Below, piece after piece: positions 1-9,283 of a stretch of DNA of 52,442 nucleotides. Numbering within the stretch: the first letter of the stretch is position 1; every line of letters starts with the position of its first letter. The stretch comes from Lentibacillus salicampi (GTDB lineage: Bacteria > Bacillota > Bacilli > Bacillales > Amphibacillaceae). The position numbers and the translations under genes are program-made. The stretch is taken from contig NZ_SRHY01000021.1 in assembly GCF_004565465.1 (NCBI RefSeq), forward strand, positions 1-52,442. The letters run 5' to 3'. Below the pieces are notes generated by a model. It saw only the letters and a program-made list of their open reading frames with translations. It was not told the origin of the DNA and made no database searches.

Positions 1-127
1 AAAATGACATAAACGTGAAGCTTATTTGGCATACCCTTTTTTAAATCATTTCCATTTTTTTACATAAAAATAGGTTGTAGTGAAATGAAGCGGGATTTTT
101 TGAAATACTTCTGTCCAAGGCTCCTAG
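1..127. mobile_element. Terminal fragment of an insertion sequence (left contig end)
   Basis: Bases 3-127 are identical to the reverse complement of 52318-52442 at the other end of the window, so both ends carry the same terminus of one repeated element. Reading rightwards, an open frame enters from outside and closes with TAA near base 42; it may be the C-terminus of a transposase. The shared sequence ends in CTCCTAG, and the right-hand junction lies in a CTAG inside a GH92 gene, so CTAG is the likely target. I could not assign an IS family from this much sequence. Confidence 0.8.
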
Positions 128-333
128 GCGGTATGTTTTATGAAATCTGTGACGAAATAAATGAACTTGATTGGGCTGTGGCACTGCAACAGTTAATCGA
201 GCTTTTTGAAGATGCTTTAAAAAAGACCAATAACAAATTCAAACAACTAATCAAAGGTCAATTACATCAATGGTTTTCCGCCTTGCCCAATTATATCAAG
301 GCTTATCTGCCTAATTTGTGCTGCGAAAGTTGA
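85..333 (+). CDS. Hypothetical protein remnant fused to the IS end
   Basis: This 82-codon frame begins inside the IS terminus (bases 85-127) and continues into host DNA. Its first 14 residues are therefore encoded by the mobile element. The host part (from about base 128; an internal ATG lies at 133) encodes a small, Leu- and Lys-rich, probably helical protein with no motif I recognise. It ends in two cysteines and is followed by an AT-rich stretch. There is no good ribosome site before either start. The most likely reading is the 3' remnant of a gene interrupted by the insertion. No function can be given. Confidence 0.35.
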   Translation: MKRDFLKYFCPRLLGGMFYEICDEINELDWAVALQQLIELFEDALKKTNNKFKQLIKGQLHQWFSALPNYIKAYLPNLCCES

Positions 334-442
334 GGATGTTAAAAATGTTTTGGATAAATAAAGAAAAGCTTACAAGAAGCAAATGGATCTATTAAAAACC
401 TAAAAAATTTGTTACAAACATAATGTACAAGGGGGATAAAAA

Positions 443-661
443 ATGACGTCAGCCACCAGACCAGTTAAATCAACTGAAATTAACTTTGATTCAGAAAAGG
501 AGTTTAAGGATTTTGCTGATTTTGTCAACAATCCTCCTGAGCCCAGCAAATTCGTTAAAGAGCTCATTGAGCAATATCAAGAGCTGAAAAGGGTCGAATC
601 ATTTTGGAGCGGGGATGAAGATGGAGATAATCAAATGCAGATTTTTTTACTGCAGATGTGA
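443..661 (+). CDS. Small hypothetical protein
   Basis: This is a 72-residue protein with a good ribosome site (AAGGGGG about 7 bases before the ATG). It is acidic, predicted mostly helical, and has a central stretch with FVKELIEQYQEL that could be an amphipathic helix. The overall look, a short basic N-terminus followed by helices, resembles small DNA-binding or antitoxin-like proteins, but no signature decides this. It stands alone between the IS remnant and the lysR gene, with no partner visible in the window. Function unknown. Confidence 0.5.
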   Translation: MTSATRPVKSTEINFDSEKEFKDFADFVNNPPEPSKFVKELIEQYQELKRVESFWSGDEDGDNQMQIFLLQM

Positions 662-867
662 GCTAACACAGGCTTAAATTTTGCAGGAATCCGATTATTC
701 TTTGGTATGAAATCAAAATATATTCATTATTTACAATGAAGATGAATAAGGAAGTGCAAATATTTCCCCTAAAAAGGGTTGAGGAGATCCCGCGGTAAGA
801 CTCTAACTCGCGACACTTGCCTCATTCCGCGCAACAACGTCAAGATATCACCCGCACCCCCCCCCCT
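662..867. other. Intergenic region with a C10 homopolymer
   Basis: No gene is visible. A run of ten C residues (857-866) lies immediately downstream of the stop codon of the leftward lysR gene, so its transcript would carry a G10 run just after the stop. There is no clear hairpin terminator here. Confidence 0.5.
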
Positions 868-1758
868 TCACACCCGATACGACTCCGACATCTCGATAAA
901 TTTTCGCACCGCGTACGGCAAGTATTTATCCTTATTCCAGATCATGCCGAGTTCCAGATTGACCTCAGGCCGGGAGAAAGGAATCGCGGCCAGATTTTCA
1001 TTCTTAATCTGGCGGCAGATGCGGCTTGGCAGTAGCGTCACGCCAAGTTTGGCATCGACCATTTCAATCATGAAATCTTTCTGGGAACTTTCACAGACGA
1101 TTTTCGGTTCGAAGCGGTATCCTGCACACGCCTCCATAATCCGGTCATGGAGGGAAAAGTCATGCCGGTATAAAATGAGCGGCTCGTTTTCGATCTCTGC
1201 AAAATCAATGGTTGTTCTGTCGGCCCAGGGATGATCGTTGTGGACCATAAGCATGAGTGGATCTTTTAAGAGTTGAATGGTTTCAAGGTTTTCCTTTTGT
1301 GCCGGCAGATTGCAGATCAGACCGATATCCAGTTCGCCGTCCGTGACGCCTTGTCTGATTTTATTGCTGCCGACTTCTGTCAATAACAAGTCAATGGAAG
1401 GGTAGGTTTCTTTGTAGTGGCTGATGAATGTTGAAAAAAATGCGGCACCGATAATTGGGGGGATGCCGATTTTGATTTCCCCGCGCTTTAAATCAATCAC
1501 GTCATTCAATTCGGATGTTAGATTATCAAACGCCTCAAGCACTTTTTTGGCATTAACCAAAAAGGCCTCGCCAGCATCTGTCAGTTCAAGCTGCTGGGAT
1601 CCGCGATAAAAGAGCGGTGCACCAAGCTCGGCCTCAAGGTTTTTGATTGTTTTGCTCAGCGATGGCTGGGAGATATGCAGTGTATCAGCCGCCCGTGTGA
1701 CGTTCAATTGCCGGGCGACTTCCGCAAAACATGTTAGCTGCCTGATGTCCATATGCAT
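868..1758 (-). CDS. LysR-family transcriptional regulator
   Basis: This is a 296-residue LysR-type regulator. The N-terminus (residues 1-60) is the winged helix-turn-helix, with the typical FAEVARQ and ISQPSLSKTIKNLE motifs. The rest is the periplasmic-binding-protein-like effector domain that senses a small metabolite. An upstream in-frame extension exists, but the start used here (MHMDIRQ) sits 6 bases after a GAAAGG ribosome site and matches family length. It is divergent from glcB with 141 bases between the starts, the usual arrangement for a LysR protein controlling its neighbour. I infer that it responds to glycolate, glyoxylate or a related acid. The effector is not visible from sequence. 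Confidence 0.9.
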   Translation of the reverse strand: MHMDIRQLTCFAEVARQLNVTRAADTLHISQPSLSKTIKNLEAELGAPLFYRGSQQLELTDAGEAFLVNAKKVLEAFDNLTSELNDVIDLKRGEIKIGIPPIIGAAFFSTFISHYKETYPSIDLLLTEVGSNKIRQGVTDGELDIGLICNLPAQKENLETIQLLKDPLMLMVHNDHPWADRTTIDFAEIENEPLILYRHDFSLHDRIMEACAGYRFEPKIVCESSQKDFMIEMVDAKLGVTLLPSRICRQIKNENLAAIPFSRPEVNLELGMIWNKDKYLPYAVRKFIEMSESYRV

Positions 1759-1790
1759 CGACATCCTTTCATCTATATGGTTAAGCCCAT

Positions 1791-1806
1791 TATACGCCAA
1801 GGTATA
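1791..1806. promoter_or_regulatory. Candidate LysR-type operator between lysR and glcB
   Basis: The dyad TATAC-N6-GTATA fits the T-N11-A form of LysR-family boxes and lies in the divergent intergenic region, 33 bases upstream of the lysR start and about 95 bases upstream of glcB. This position suits both autoregulation and activation of glcB. It is a pattern match only. Confidence 0.45.
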
Positions 1807-1899
1807 GCTAAAAGGAATAGTGTTCATGCAAAACATGTATTTTAGTTTCTGGTGCGCTTCCATTAGAATGAAATAAAGGACAAAGGGGAGGGTTCCGTA

Positions 1900-4083
1900 A
1901 TGACAGATTACATTCAAACGGGCAATCTTCAAGTGGCTAAAGAACTTTATGCGTTTGTCAATAGAGAGGCGCTGCCAGGAACAGGGCTTGACGAGGCGAG
2001 GTTCTGGCAGGACTTAGATAAACTTGTGGCTGATTTGACGCCGACAAATAAAGCGCTGCTGGAGGAACGGGAAAGAATCCAAAAGCAGATCGACGTGTGG
2101 CATAAGGAAAATGATGGGGTTGATTTTGACACATACCAAGCGTTTCTGAAAAATATCGGCTATCTGGAGCCTGAGGTGGCGGATTTTACTATCACGACGG
2201 ATCATGTTGACGAGGTCATTATGCATCAAGCGGGGCCGCAGTTGGTTGTGCCGATTGACAATGCCCGCTATGCTCTGAACGCTGCCAACGCACGGTGGGG
2301 GTCGCTTTATGATGCGCTGTACGGCACAGATGTGATCAGTGAAGATGGTGGCACTGAGAAAACGGGGCCGTATAATCCTGTGCGCGGTGAGAAAGTGATT
2401 GCTTTTGCCAAAGATTTTTTGGATGAACGTCTACCGCTTGCGGAAGCGTCGCATCATGATGCTGTCCGTTATGCGGTCAGCGGCGGACAGGTTGAGGTGA
2501 CGCTGGAAAACGGTGCATTGGTCGGGCTCAGAGATGCAGTGCAATTTGCCGGTTATCACGGACCCGCCGACAATCCTGATGCGATTTTGCTCCGGCATAA
2601 CGGCATGCATGTGGAGATTCAAATCGATCCGAAAGACGCCATCGGTAAAACGGATGCAGCCGGTGTTAAAGATATTTTCATGGAATCCGCGACAACGAGT
2701 ATCATGGACTGTGAAGACTCGGTGGCGGCCGTCGATGCCGAAGATAAGACGCTCGTTTACCGGAACTGGCTCGGCCTGAATCGGGGCGATTTGACGGCTG
2801 TGTTTTCGAAAAACGGAAAAGATGTGACGCGCGAGTTAAATCCTGACCGTACATATACGGGGCCTGATGGCGGAGAGGTTCGATTGACCGGACGCGTGCT
2901 CATGTTCGTGCGCAACGTCGGGCATCTGATGACAAACAGTGCCATTTTGGATGCAAATGGTAATGAAGTGTTCGAAGGTATATTGGATGGGGTGTTTACC
3001 AGTTTGATGGCGAAACACAGTCTGCTCGGTAATGGTCCATATCAAAATTCACCGGCCGGCTCTGTTTACATTGTGAAGCCAAAAATGCACGGGTCAAGGG
3101 AAGCAGCGTTTGCCAATGAATTGTTTTCCCGCGTGGAAGATATGCTGGACATGGCGCGTAATACGCTGAAAATTGGTTTGATGGATGAAGAACGCCGCAC
3201 AAGCCTGAATCTGAAAAACTGCATTCATGAGGTGCGTGAGCGTGTAGTTTTCATTAACACCGGATTTCTGGACCGAACAGGTGACGAAATCCATACCTCC
3301 ATGGAAGCCGGCTCGATGATTCGAAAAGGTGAGATGAAAGCATCGACATGGCTGAATGGGTATGAAAAGAATAACGTCCGTGTTGGGCTTGCTGCCGGGT
3401 TAAAAGGAAAAGCGCAAATCGGTAAAGGCATGTGGGCGATGCCGGACCTGATGGCGGATATGCTTGAGCAGAAAATCGGCCATCTACAAGCAGGCGGCAA
3501 CACGGCATGGGTGCCGTCCCCAACGGCAGCGACCCTGCATGCGCTGCATTATCATCAGGCGAATGTTTGGGCGATCCAGAACGCAATTGAACAAGAAGTG
3601 ACGGACTACCGCGATGATATTTTACAACTCCCGGTCGCACGTGAGGCGAACTGGACAGCTGATGAGATTCAGGAGGAGCTTGATAACAGCAGCCAAACAT
3701 TGCTCGGTTATGTCGTGCGCTGGGTCGAGCAGGGCGTCGGCTGTTCAAAGGTTCCCGACATTAACGATGTGGCGCTGATGGAGGACCGTGCGACATTACG
3801 TATCTCCAGCCAAATGCTCACCAATTGGCTTTATCATGATGTTTGCACAGAGGAGCAGATGATGGACACGTTAAAGCGAATGGCTGTCATTGTGGATAGA
3901 CAAAATGCCGACGACCCAGCGTATCGGGCGATGGCGCCGGATTATGATGATTCGGTCGCATTCCAGGCGGCATGTGATTTGGTATTTAAAGGACGCGAGC
4001 AGCCAAGCGGTTATACCGAGCCGATTCTGCACCAGCGCCGACTCGAAGCAAAGGAAAAGCAAGCCATGAATACAGCAAGGTAA
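1900..4083 (+). CDS. glcB: Malate synthase G
   Basis: This enzyme condenses glyoxylate with acetyl-CoA to give malate, the step that brings glycolate carbon into central metabolism. At 727 residues it has the size of the monomeric G isoform rather than the shorter A isoform. The [12 protein letters not shown] stretch near residue 630 and the [13 protein letters not shown] stretch near 470 are typical of the family. The ATG is preceded by AAAGGGGAGGG. It is divergent from the LysR gene and is the first gene of the glycolate locus. A large inverted repeat that probably ends transcription starts directly at its stop codon, so it may be transcribed apart from glcEFD. Confidence 0.96.
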   Translation: MTDYIQTGNLQVAKELYAFVNREALPGTGLDEARFWQDLDKLVADLTPTNKALLEERERIQKQIDVWHKENDGVDFDTYQAFLKNIGYLEPEVADFTITTDHVDEVIMHQAGPQLVVPIDNARYALNAANARWGSLYDALYGTDVISEDGGTEKTGPYNPVRGEKVIAFAKDFLDERLPLAEASHHDAVRYAVSGGQVEVTLENGALVGLRDAVQFAGYHGPADNPDAILLRHNGMHVEIQIDPKDAIGKTDAAGVKDIFMESATTSIMDCEDSVAAVDAEDKTLVYRNWLGLNRGDLTAVFSKNGKDVTRELNPDRTYTGPDGGEVRLTGRVLMFVRNVGHLMTNSAILDANGNEVFEGILDGVFTSLMAKHSLLGNGPYQNSPAGSVYIVKPKMHGSREAAFANELFSRVEDMLDMARNTLKIGLMDEERRTSLNLKNCIHEVRERVVFINTGFLDRTGDEIHTSMEAGSMIRKGEMKASTWLNGYEKNNVRVGLAAGLKGKAQIGKGMWAMPDLMADMLEQKIGHLQAGGNTAWVPSPTAATLHALHYHQANVWAIQNAIEQEVTDYRDDILQLPVAREANWTADEIQEELDNSSQTLLGYVVRWVEQGVGCSKVPDINDVALMEDRATLRISSQMLTNWLYHDVCTEEQMMDTLKRMAVIVDRQNADDPAYRAMAPDYDDSVAFQAACDLVFKGREQPSGYTEPILHQRRLEAKEKQAMNTAR

Positions 4084-4149
4084 GAACCAGCAGGAAATGA
4101 GAGGAAGTGTTAAGGCGCGGCCTGTCCTCTCATTTTTCCTGCTGGTTCT
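4083..4149 (+). terminator. Long inverted repeat / terminator after glcB
   Basis: The left arm (4083-4106) and right arm (4125-4149) pair over about 22-24 bp, with two extra T residues bulged in the right arm, around an 18-base loop. The arm contains CAGGAAATGAGAGGA. It is much longer than a usual intrinsic terminator and lacks a clean terminal U tract, so it may also be an RNA processing or mRNA-protection structure. Confidence 0.7.
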
Positions 4150-4180
4150 ATTATGGTGGCTGGGGAGGGGCGCTGACGAA

Positions 4181-4727
4181 ATCGAGCGAGCGCGGAGGTG
4201 CATCGAGCGAGCGGAGGGGAAAGTCGAGCGAGAAGAGAGAAAAGTCGAGCGAGTGGAGGGGAAAAACGAGCGAGAAGCGGGAAAAATCGATCGAGAGCAA
4301 CCCCAACTCGTGCAGGAAGTCCGCAAACTCGTGTGAGAACGGCTCCAACTCGTGCAGGAACCTCGCAAACTCGTGCGAGAACGGCTCCAACTCGTGCAGG
4401 AAGTCCGCAAACTCGTGCGAGAACGGCCCCAACTCGTGCAGGAAGTCCGCAAACTCGTGCGAGGAGGGTCCGCACTCGAGCAGGGATCCTGCAAACTCGA
4501 GCGAGGAGGGTCCGCACTCGAGTAGGAATCCTGCAAACTCGAGCGAGGAGGGTCCGCACTCGAGCAGGGATCCTGCAAACTCGAGCGAGGAGGGTCTGAA
4601 CTTGAGCAGGAATCTCGCCAACTCGAGCGAGGAGCGCCTGAACTCGAGCAGGAATACCGCGAACTCGAGCGAGGAGCACCTGAACTCGAGCAGGAATGCC
4701 CGCACTCGAGCGAGAACGACCTCCTAA
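4181..4727. repeat. 21-bp-period repeat array A (about 26 units)
   Basis: Cores recur every 21 bp from base 4182 to 4686 without one insertion or deletion (25 units); the last unit is offset by 1 bp. The array begins with TCGAGCGAG units, passes through CTCGTGC units (about 4308-4465), then CTCGAGC units. In the middle it has a 42-bp superperiod: one unit carries CTCGTGCAGG and the next carries the dyad CTCG-TG-CGAG. Because 21 is divisible by 3, long heptapeptide-repeat reading frames are open on both strands. None has a convincing ribosome site, and I do not call them genes. Confidence 0.92.
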
Positions 4728-4950
4728 AGTCCGTTCGCAAACCGCCCGGACGCGTTTCAGCAGCGGCCTACACCCACCGCTTTGTTGAACGTAGTCGAAA
4801 GAACGCGTATCTCATAAATTTTTGGAGTATTTAAAAAATAATATCGACTTTGTTATACGACACTGGTTAACTGGAAACAAAGTGGACTACTATTGTTCAT
4901 GGTGTTCTATAACAAAAAATGACATTTACCTGAGTGAGGAGGACGCCTAT

Positions 4951-6264
4951 ATGACCACATCAACGATCGAAGCAGTTGTTCCGGGAGAGCAAATAAAAGA
5001 GAGTGAAACAGACCATCCGCTGGGGAACGGCGGACGTCAGATAATCCAAGCCCATTCCGAAGAAGATATTTCGAATGTACTGCAATACGCAAATGAGCAC
5101 GTGCTAACGGTCAATATTATGTCGGGCGGCACGAAGCGGGGTTATGGCGGCACGATGAAAGAAGCGGATATTTTGCTGTCGCTCGCAAATTACAAGGGCA
5201 TTGTTGAGCATTCGGTTGGTGATCTGACGTTGACGGTGAGACCTGGCACGACATTAAAGGAGATATCCGATCAATTGGCGGAAAGTGGGCAATGTCTAGC
5301 GCTTGACCCGCCGTGGCCGGAGCTGGCGACGATTGGTGGGATTGTTGCTGCGAATGACAGCGGTTGCAAACGACTGCTTTACGGATCGGCGCGGGACCTT
5401 GTGATCGGGACGCGGATTGTTTATGTGGACGGCCGTGTGATTCGGACGGGCGGCAAGGTGGTTAAAAATGTGGCGGGTTATGACATGAACAAACTGTTTA
5501 TCGGCGCGATGGGGACGTTGGGGGTCATCAGCGAGATCACACTCAAATTGCGGCCGCTTCCCAAATATGAGGGGCTCTCACTTGTGCATTTTCCGGATGG
5601 CGGTGAACAGAAGATGCATGATGTTGCGAGATGTATCCTGGATTCGATGATGGAACCGGTGTCGCTTGAGGTTCTGACACCATCCATATCGGAAAAGTTA
5701 ACCGGTGAACGGCTTTATACGCTGGTGATTGCGTTTGAAGATCAAGAAAAAGCTGTTATTCAGCAGGAAAAGTGGGTGACGGAGCATCTACCGTCAGGAG
5801 TCACACAGACCATCCTCAGTGAACAGGAGGCAAGTGAGTGGTGGGATGCGTTCCGTCATCAGGGCCCGAATGGTCACAATGATGACCCGGACGCCACCGA
5901 CACACAAGCGGCGTTAAAACTAGGCAGTCTGCCGTCAGATGTTCCTGCCAATTTAAAAATAGCCGAGGAACTGGCCGGGGTGCATCATGTTTCGCTGGAA
6001 GCACATGGCGGTGCCGGGCACGGAATTTCGCGCGTTTATCTAAACGGATTTCCGGAAGATATCATCGCCTTTACGAAAGCGCTCAGATCAGCGGTGGAAA
6101 ACAAGCATGGATATGTGATTTGCACTCATTTACCGTTCGAGATGAGGCCTGCAGCCGATGTGTGGGGGGAGAAGCCAGCCTATTTTTCATTACTGGAAGG
6201 GATTAAACAGACGAATGATCCGAAGAAACTTTTGAACCGGCAGCGGTTTGTGGGAGGGATTTAG
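4951..6264 (+). CDS. glcE: Glycolate oxidase FAD-binding subunit GlcE
   Basis: This is a 437-residue FAD_binding_4 (PCMH-type) protein, the smaller flavin-related subunit of membrane-associated glycolate oxidase, which oxidises glycolate to glyoxylate. The FAD-binding core includes GGTKRGYGG near residue 60, the PELATIGGIVAANDSG stretch near 130, and GYDMNKLFIGAMGTLG near 180. The start was placed at the ATG at 4951 because GAGGAGG lies 8 bases before it; an in-frame extension to 4822 is open but has no ribosome site. The stop codon directly abuts the glcF start, which indicates translational coupling. The gene order E-F-D differs from the D-E-F order of E. coli. Confidence 0.92.
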   Translation: MTTSTIEAVVPGEQIKESETDHPLGNGGRQIIQAHSEEDISNVLQYANEHVLTVNIMSGGTKRGYGGTMKEADILLSLANYKGIVEHSVGDLTLTVRPGTTLKEISDQLAESGQCLALDPPWPELATIGGIVAANDSGCKRLLYGSARDLVIGTRIVYVDGRVIRTGGKVVKNVAGYDMNKLFIGAMGTLGVISEITLKLRPLPKYEGLSLVHFPDGGEQKMHDVARCILDSMMEPVSLEVLTPSISEKLTGERLYTLVIAFEDQEKAVIQQEKWVTEHLPSGVTQTILSEQEASEWWDAFRHQGPNGHNDDPDATDTQAALKLGSLPSDVPANLKIAEELAGVHHVSLEAHGGAGHGISRVYLNGFPEDIIAFTKALRSAVENKHGYVICTHLPFEMRPAADVWGEKPAYFSLLEGIKQTNDPKKLLNRQRFVGGI

Positions 6265-7686
6265 ATGAGCATGGGTTTAGCAGATATGCTGGGCGGCGGC
6301 AAATCCAATCGATCAGCAGCTGCCGCCGTTACGGAAGATCATCAGATGGAAAAGACCGAGCCGGCGTGTCAGTCGAATCCGCTGGGAAATTATATTTGGG
6401 AGGATGTTCCCGATGCAACGAAATGGGCGGACTGCGTTCATTGCGGCTTGTGCCTGGAGGCGTGCCCGACATATCAGGAAACCGGTGAGGAACAAAATTC
6501 ACCGCGGGGCCGTGTTTACTTAATTAAATCGGTGGCCGAGGGTAAGATCAGCCTTGATGAGGCGTTTGCCGATCCGATTTATAACTGCCTTGACTGTCGA
6601 GCGTGTGAAACCGCCTGTCCGGCCAATGTCCAGGTTGGCGGTCTGATTGAAGAGGCACGTGGGCAAATCAACCAGTCAATGCCGTTGTCAGGTATCTCCG
6701 GGACGTTTAAAAAGACGGTTCTGAATCAATTTTTCCCGCATAAGAAGCGGATGGATAAACTAGGCACCCTGATGCGCTTTTACCAGAAGAGCGGTCTGCA
6801 AAAAGCGGCCAGGAAAACGGGCGCCTTCAATGTGATGCCGGACCACTTGAAAGATATGGAGGCAACTCTTCCTGATGTCGGCAAGCCGGTTCTGGGCAGG
6901 TATCCTGACATCATTCCGGCAGAGGGCAAGACAAAGGGGCGTGTGGCCATTTTGACCGGCTGCGTCATGGACGTCATGTTTAATGATGTAAACGAAGCGA
7001 CCATCCGCGTGCTGACGCATAATGGCTTTGAGGTGGGCCTACCGCCTGATCAAGGCTGCTGCGGGGCGCTGCATATCCATGCCGGTGAACGGGATGCCGG
7101 AAAACAGCTGGCTAAAAAGAATATCGAAGCGTTCAAAGACTACGATAAAATTCTTGTCAACGCGGCGGGCTGTGGTTGTGCGCTCCAGGAATATGATGAG
7201 TTATTCCGGAATGATCCGGAGATGTTGCCGCTTGCGGAGGAATTTTCCGAAAAAATTGAAGACATTACCAAGTTTTTGTATGACCATGATTTCAAACGGC
7301 CGCAATCGGAAGTCAACACAACCGTGACCTATCATGACGCGTGTCATCTAGCGCACGGGCAGGGTGTCCGCGAAGAGCCGCGCCAACTTTTGGAGGGCAT
7401 CCCGGGGGTGGAGATGGTCGATTTGCCTGATGCAGATCGGTGCTGTGGAAGTGCGGGTATCTATAATCTGACCCATCCAGAGATGGCCGGGAGACTGCTT
7501 GATCGCAAAATCGATGATGTCCCAGGCGATGTTGACATGATTTCAATGGGCAATCCCGGCTGTATGCTGCAAATTGCGATGGGTGTGCAAAAATACGGGC
7601 GGAAGGAGAAAGTCGTTCATACCGTACAGCTCCTTGACTGGGCGTATGAAAAGGATAAGCAGAAAATGCACGAATATGAGCTGTAG
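6265..7686 (+). CDS. glcF: Glycolate oxidase iron-sulfur subunit GlcF
   Basis: This is a 473-residue electron-transfer subunit of glycolate oxidase. Two ferredoxin-type 4Fe-4S motifs are visible, CVHCGLCLEACP near residue 55 and CLDCRACETACP near residue 110. Two cysteine-rich CCG domains follow, with the pairs DQGCCG (about 265) and DRCCGS (about 390). It would pass electrons from the GlcD/GlcE flavins to the quinone pool at the inner face of the membrane. Its ATG follows the glcE stop codon with no gap. A short GGGGG-TCTGT-CCCCC hairpin lies just after its stop, before glcD. Confidence 0.94.
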   Translation: MSMGLADMLGGGKSNRSAAAAVTEDHQMEKTEPACQSNPLGNYIWEDVPDATKWADCVHCGLCLEACPTYQETGEEQNSPRGRVYLIKSVAEGKISLDEAFADPIYNCLDCRACETACPANVQVGGLIEEARGQINQSMPLSGISGTFKKTVLNQFFPHKKRMDKLGTLMRFYQKSGLQKAARKTGAFNVMPDHLKDMEATLPDVGKPVLGRYPDIIPAEGKTKGRVAILTGCVMDVMFNDVNEATIRVLTHNGFEVGLPPDQGCCGALHIHAGERDAGKQLAKKNIEAFKDYDKILVNAAGCGCALQEYDELFRNDPEMLPLAEEFSEKIEDITKFLYDHDFKRPQSEVNTTVTYHDACHLAHGQGVREEPRQLLEGIPGVEMVDLPDADRCCGSAGIYNLTHPEMAGRLLDRKIDDVPGDVDMISMGNPGCMLQIAMGVQKYGRKEKVVHTVQLLDWAYEKDKQKMHEYEL

Positions 7687-7688
7687 GT

Positions 7689-7709
7689 AAGGGGGTCTGT
7701 CCCCCGCTA
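7689..7709 (+). repeat. Short GC hairpin after glcF
   Basis: GGGGGTCTGTCCCCC forms a 5-bp GC stem in the 91-base glcF-glcD gap. It resembles the GGGACA/TGTCCC hairpins elsewhere in the window but is shorter. It has no T tract and may act as a weak terminator or an RNA stability element inside the operon. Confidence 0.45.
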
Positions 7710-7777
7710 CGGTAAAGTGCGCGGGAAATGAAGGCCATTTTTTAAACATAGATTTTACTCGAAAGCAGGTGAACAGG

Positions 7778-9247
7778 ATGTTTCGGAAAAAGCAAGCTAA
7801 ACAAAAGCCGGATGCCGTTGCAAGCGCGTTAATCACCATTGCTGGTAAAGAAAATGTGCTTTATTTAAAGGAGGATCTCCTGTCCTATGAATGTGACGGC
7901 TATACGCTGGAACGAGGCATGCCAAGGGCAGTCGTGTTCGTCCGGAATACACAGCACGTGGCGGATGTCGTCAAGCAGTTGAATGCACTTGGGGTTCCGT
8001 ACATTGCGCGTGGTGCCGGTACAGGATTGAGTGGCGGTGCAACCCCAAGGGGCGGCGAGATCATCATCAGCCTTGTCCGGATGAAGCGGCTCCTCGAGCT
8101 TGATCTGGAAAACCGTCAAGCCGTTGTTGAACCGGGCTATATCAACTTGAAGCTGACCCAGTCGATTTCCGATAAGGGCTACTATTACGCGCCAGATCCG
8201 TCAAGCCAGTATGCCTGCACGATTGGCGGCAATGTGGCCGAAAATTCCGGGGGTGCGCACTGCCTGAAATACGGCGTCACGACCAATCATATTTTGGGTC
8301 TTGAAGTCGTTTTGCCGAGCGGTGAGATGATGGAAATCGGAAAAAGTGGTGTACCGGATCAGCCGGGGTATGATCTGCTTGGACTCCTCACCGGTTCAGA
8401 GGGGACGCTTGGAATTGTGACGAAAATTACCGTCAATATTTTGAAAAATCCTGAAGGGAAGAAAACGGCCCTAGCGTATTTTGACGATATTGATGATGCA
8501 AGCCAGGCGGTGTCCGACATTATCGCAACCGGCATCATCCCGGCCGCACTGGAAATGATGGATGAGATCGCGATTGAAGGAGTTGAGGCGTCGGCCTATC
8601 CGGTCGGGCACCCACGCGACATTGCGGCATTTTTGCTGATTGAAGTGGACGGCATCCAGGCAGGGATTGATGACCAAATCGATGACATTTTAACGGTGTG
8701 CAAAAGCAATCATGTGCGTGACGTGAAGGTAGCGCAAGATGAAGCTGAGCGCAGTATGTGGTGGGCCAACCGCAAAATGGGTTTCGGTGCGATGGGAGCG
8801 ATTTCGCCGGACTACCTTGTCCAGGATGGCGTCATTCCGAGAACACGCCTGCCTGAAGTGCTCACACGTATCACCGAAATCAGCCGGAAATATGAACTGC
8901 GGATCGCAAATATTTTTCATGCCGGTGATGGCAACCTGCACCCACTCATCCTGTTTGATGCGCGTGTTCCCGGCGAAAGTGACCGGGCGTCTAAAGCAGG
9001 GTCCGAATGTTTGCAGGTCTGTGCGGATGTTGGCGGCTCGATCACCGGCGAGCACGGTGTCGGCATCGAAAAATCGGCGGAAATGCGGTTTATTTTCAGT
9101 GACGAAGAGATGAGAGCGCAAACAGATATCCGCCATGTTTTCAATCCGGATGATTTGCTGAATCCCGGGAAACTCTTTCCGGAACCGGGGCGCTGTGTTG
9201 AAGTGAAACATAACGAGAAAAAAGAAGCAGCGGCATCCATCAATTGA
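7778..9247 (+). CDS. glcD: Glycolate oxidase FAD-linked catalytic subunit GlcD
   Basis: This is a 489-residue FAD-linked oxidase, the catalytic flavoprotein of the glycolate oxidase complex. The FAD-binding domain shows GAGTGLSGGATP near residue 85 and CTIGGNVAENSGG near 150, and the C-terminal FAD-oxidase domain has NIFHAGDGNLHP near 380 and GEHGVGIEK near 425. The ATG at 7778 is preferred because AGGTG lies 6 bases before it. A GTG at 7769, three codons upstream, is also possible. It lies downstream of glcF in the same direction, so E-F-D form one transcription unit, followed by repeat array B. Confidence 0.94.
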   Translation: MFRKKQAKQKPDAVASALITIAGKENVLYLKEDLLSYECDGYTLERGMPRAVVFVRNTQHVADVVKQLNALGVPYIARGAGTGLSGGATPRGGEIIISLVRMKRLLELDLENRQAVVEPGYINLKLTQSISDKGYYYAPDPSSQYACTIGGNVAENSGGAHCLKYGVTTNHILGLEVVLPSGEMMEIGKSGVPDQPGYDLLGLLTGSEGTLGIVTKITVNILKNPEGKKTALAYFDDIDDASQAVSDIIATGIIPAALEMMDEIAIEGVEASAYPVGHPRDIAAFLLIEVDGIQAGIDDQIDDILTVCKSNHVRDVKVAQDEAERSMWWANRKMGFGAMGAISPDYLVQDGVIPRTRLPEVLTRITEISRKYELRIANIFHAGDGNLHPLILFDARVPGESDRASKAGSECLQVCADVGGSITGEHGVGIEKSAEMRFIFSDEEMRAQTDIRHVFNPDDLLNPGKLFPEPGRCVEVKHNEKKEAAASIN

Positions 9248-9283
9248 GATGCCTGCACCTGTCCCATCTCGGAGATAGCGCCC

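Noticed and set aside
1759..1932. N-terminal extension of the LysR protein
   Set aside because: It would overlap the divergent glcB start and add about 58 residues before the conserved helix-turn-helix start; the shorter form has a ribosome site.
3254..3748. Leftward open frame inside glcB
   Set aside because: It is antisense to conserved malate synthase sequence.
4181..4727. CRISPR array
   Set aside because: Units are contiguous at 21 bp with no unique spacers of CRISPR length, and no cas genes are present.
4097..4740. Several long open frames on both strands over array A, with repeated Arg/Ser-rich heptapeptides
   Set aside because: They follow from a 21-bp repeat period, which keeps all frames open. 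They overlap each other on both strands and lack ribosome sites.
4822..4950. N-terminal extension of GlcE to 4822
   Set aside because: It has no ribosome site, and the extra residues do not resemble the family; the ATG at 4951 has GAGGAGG.
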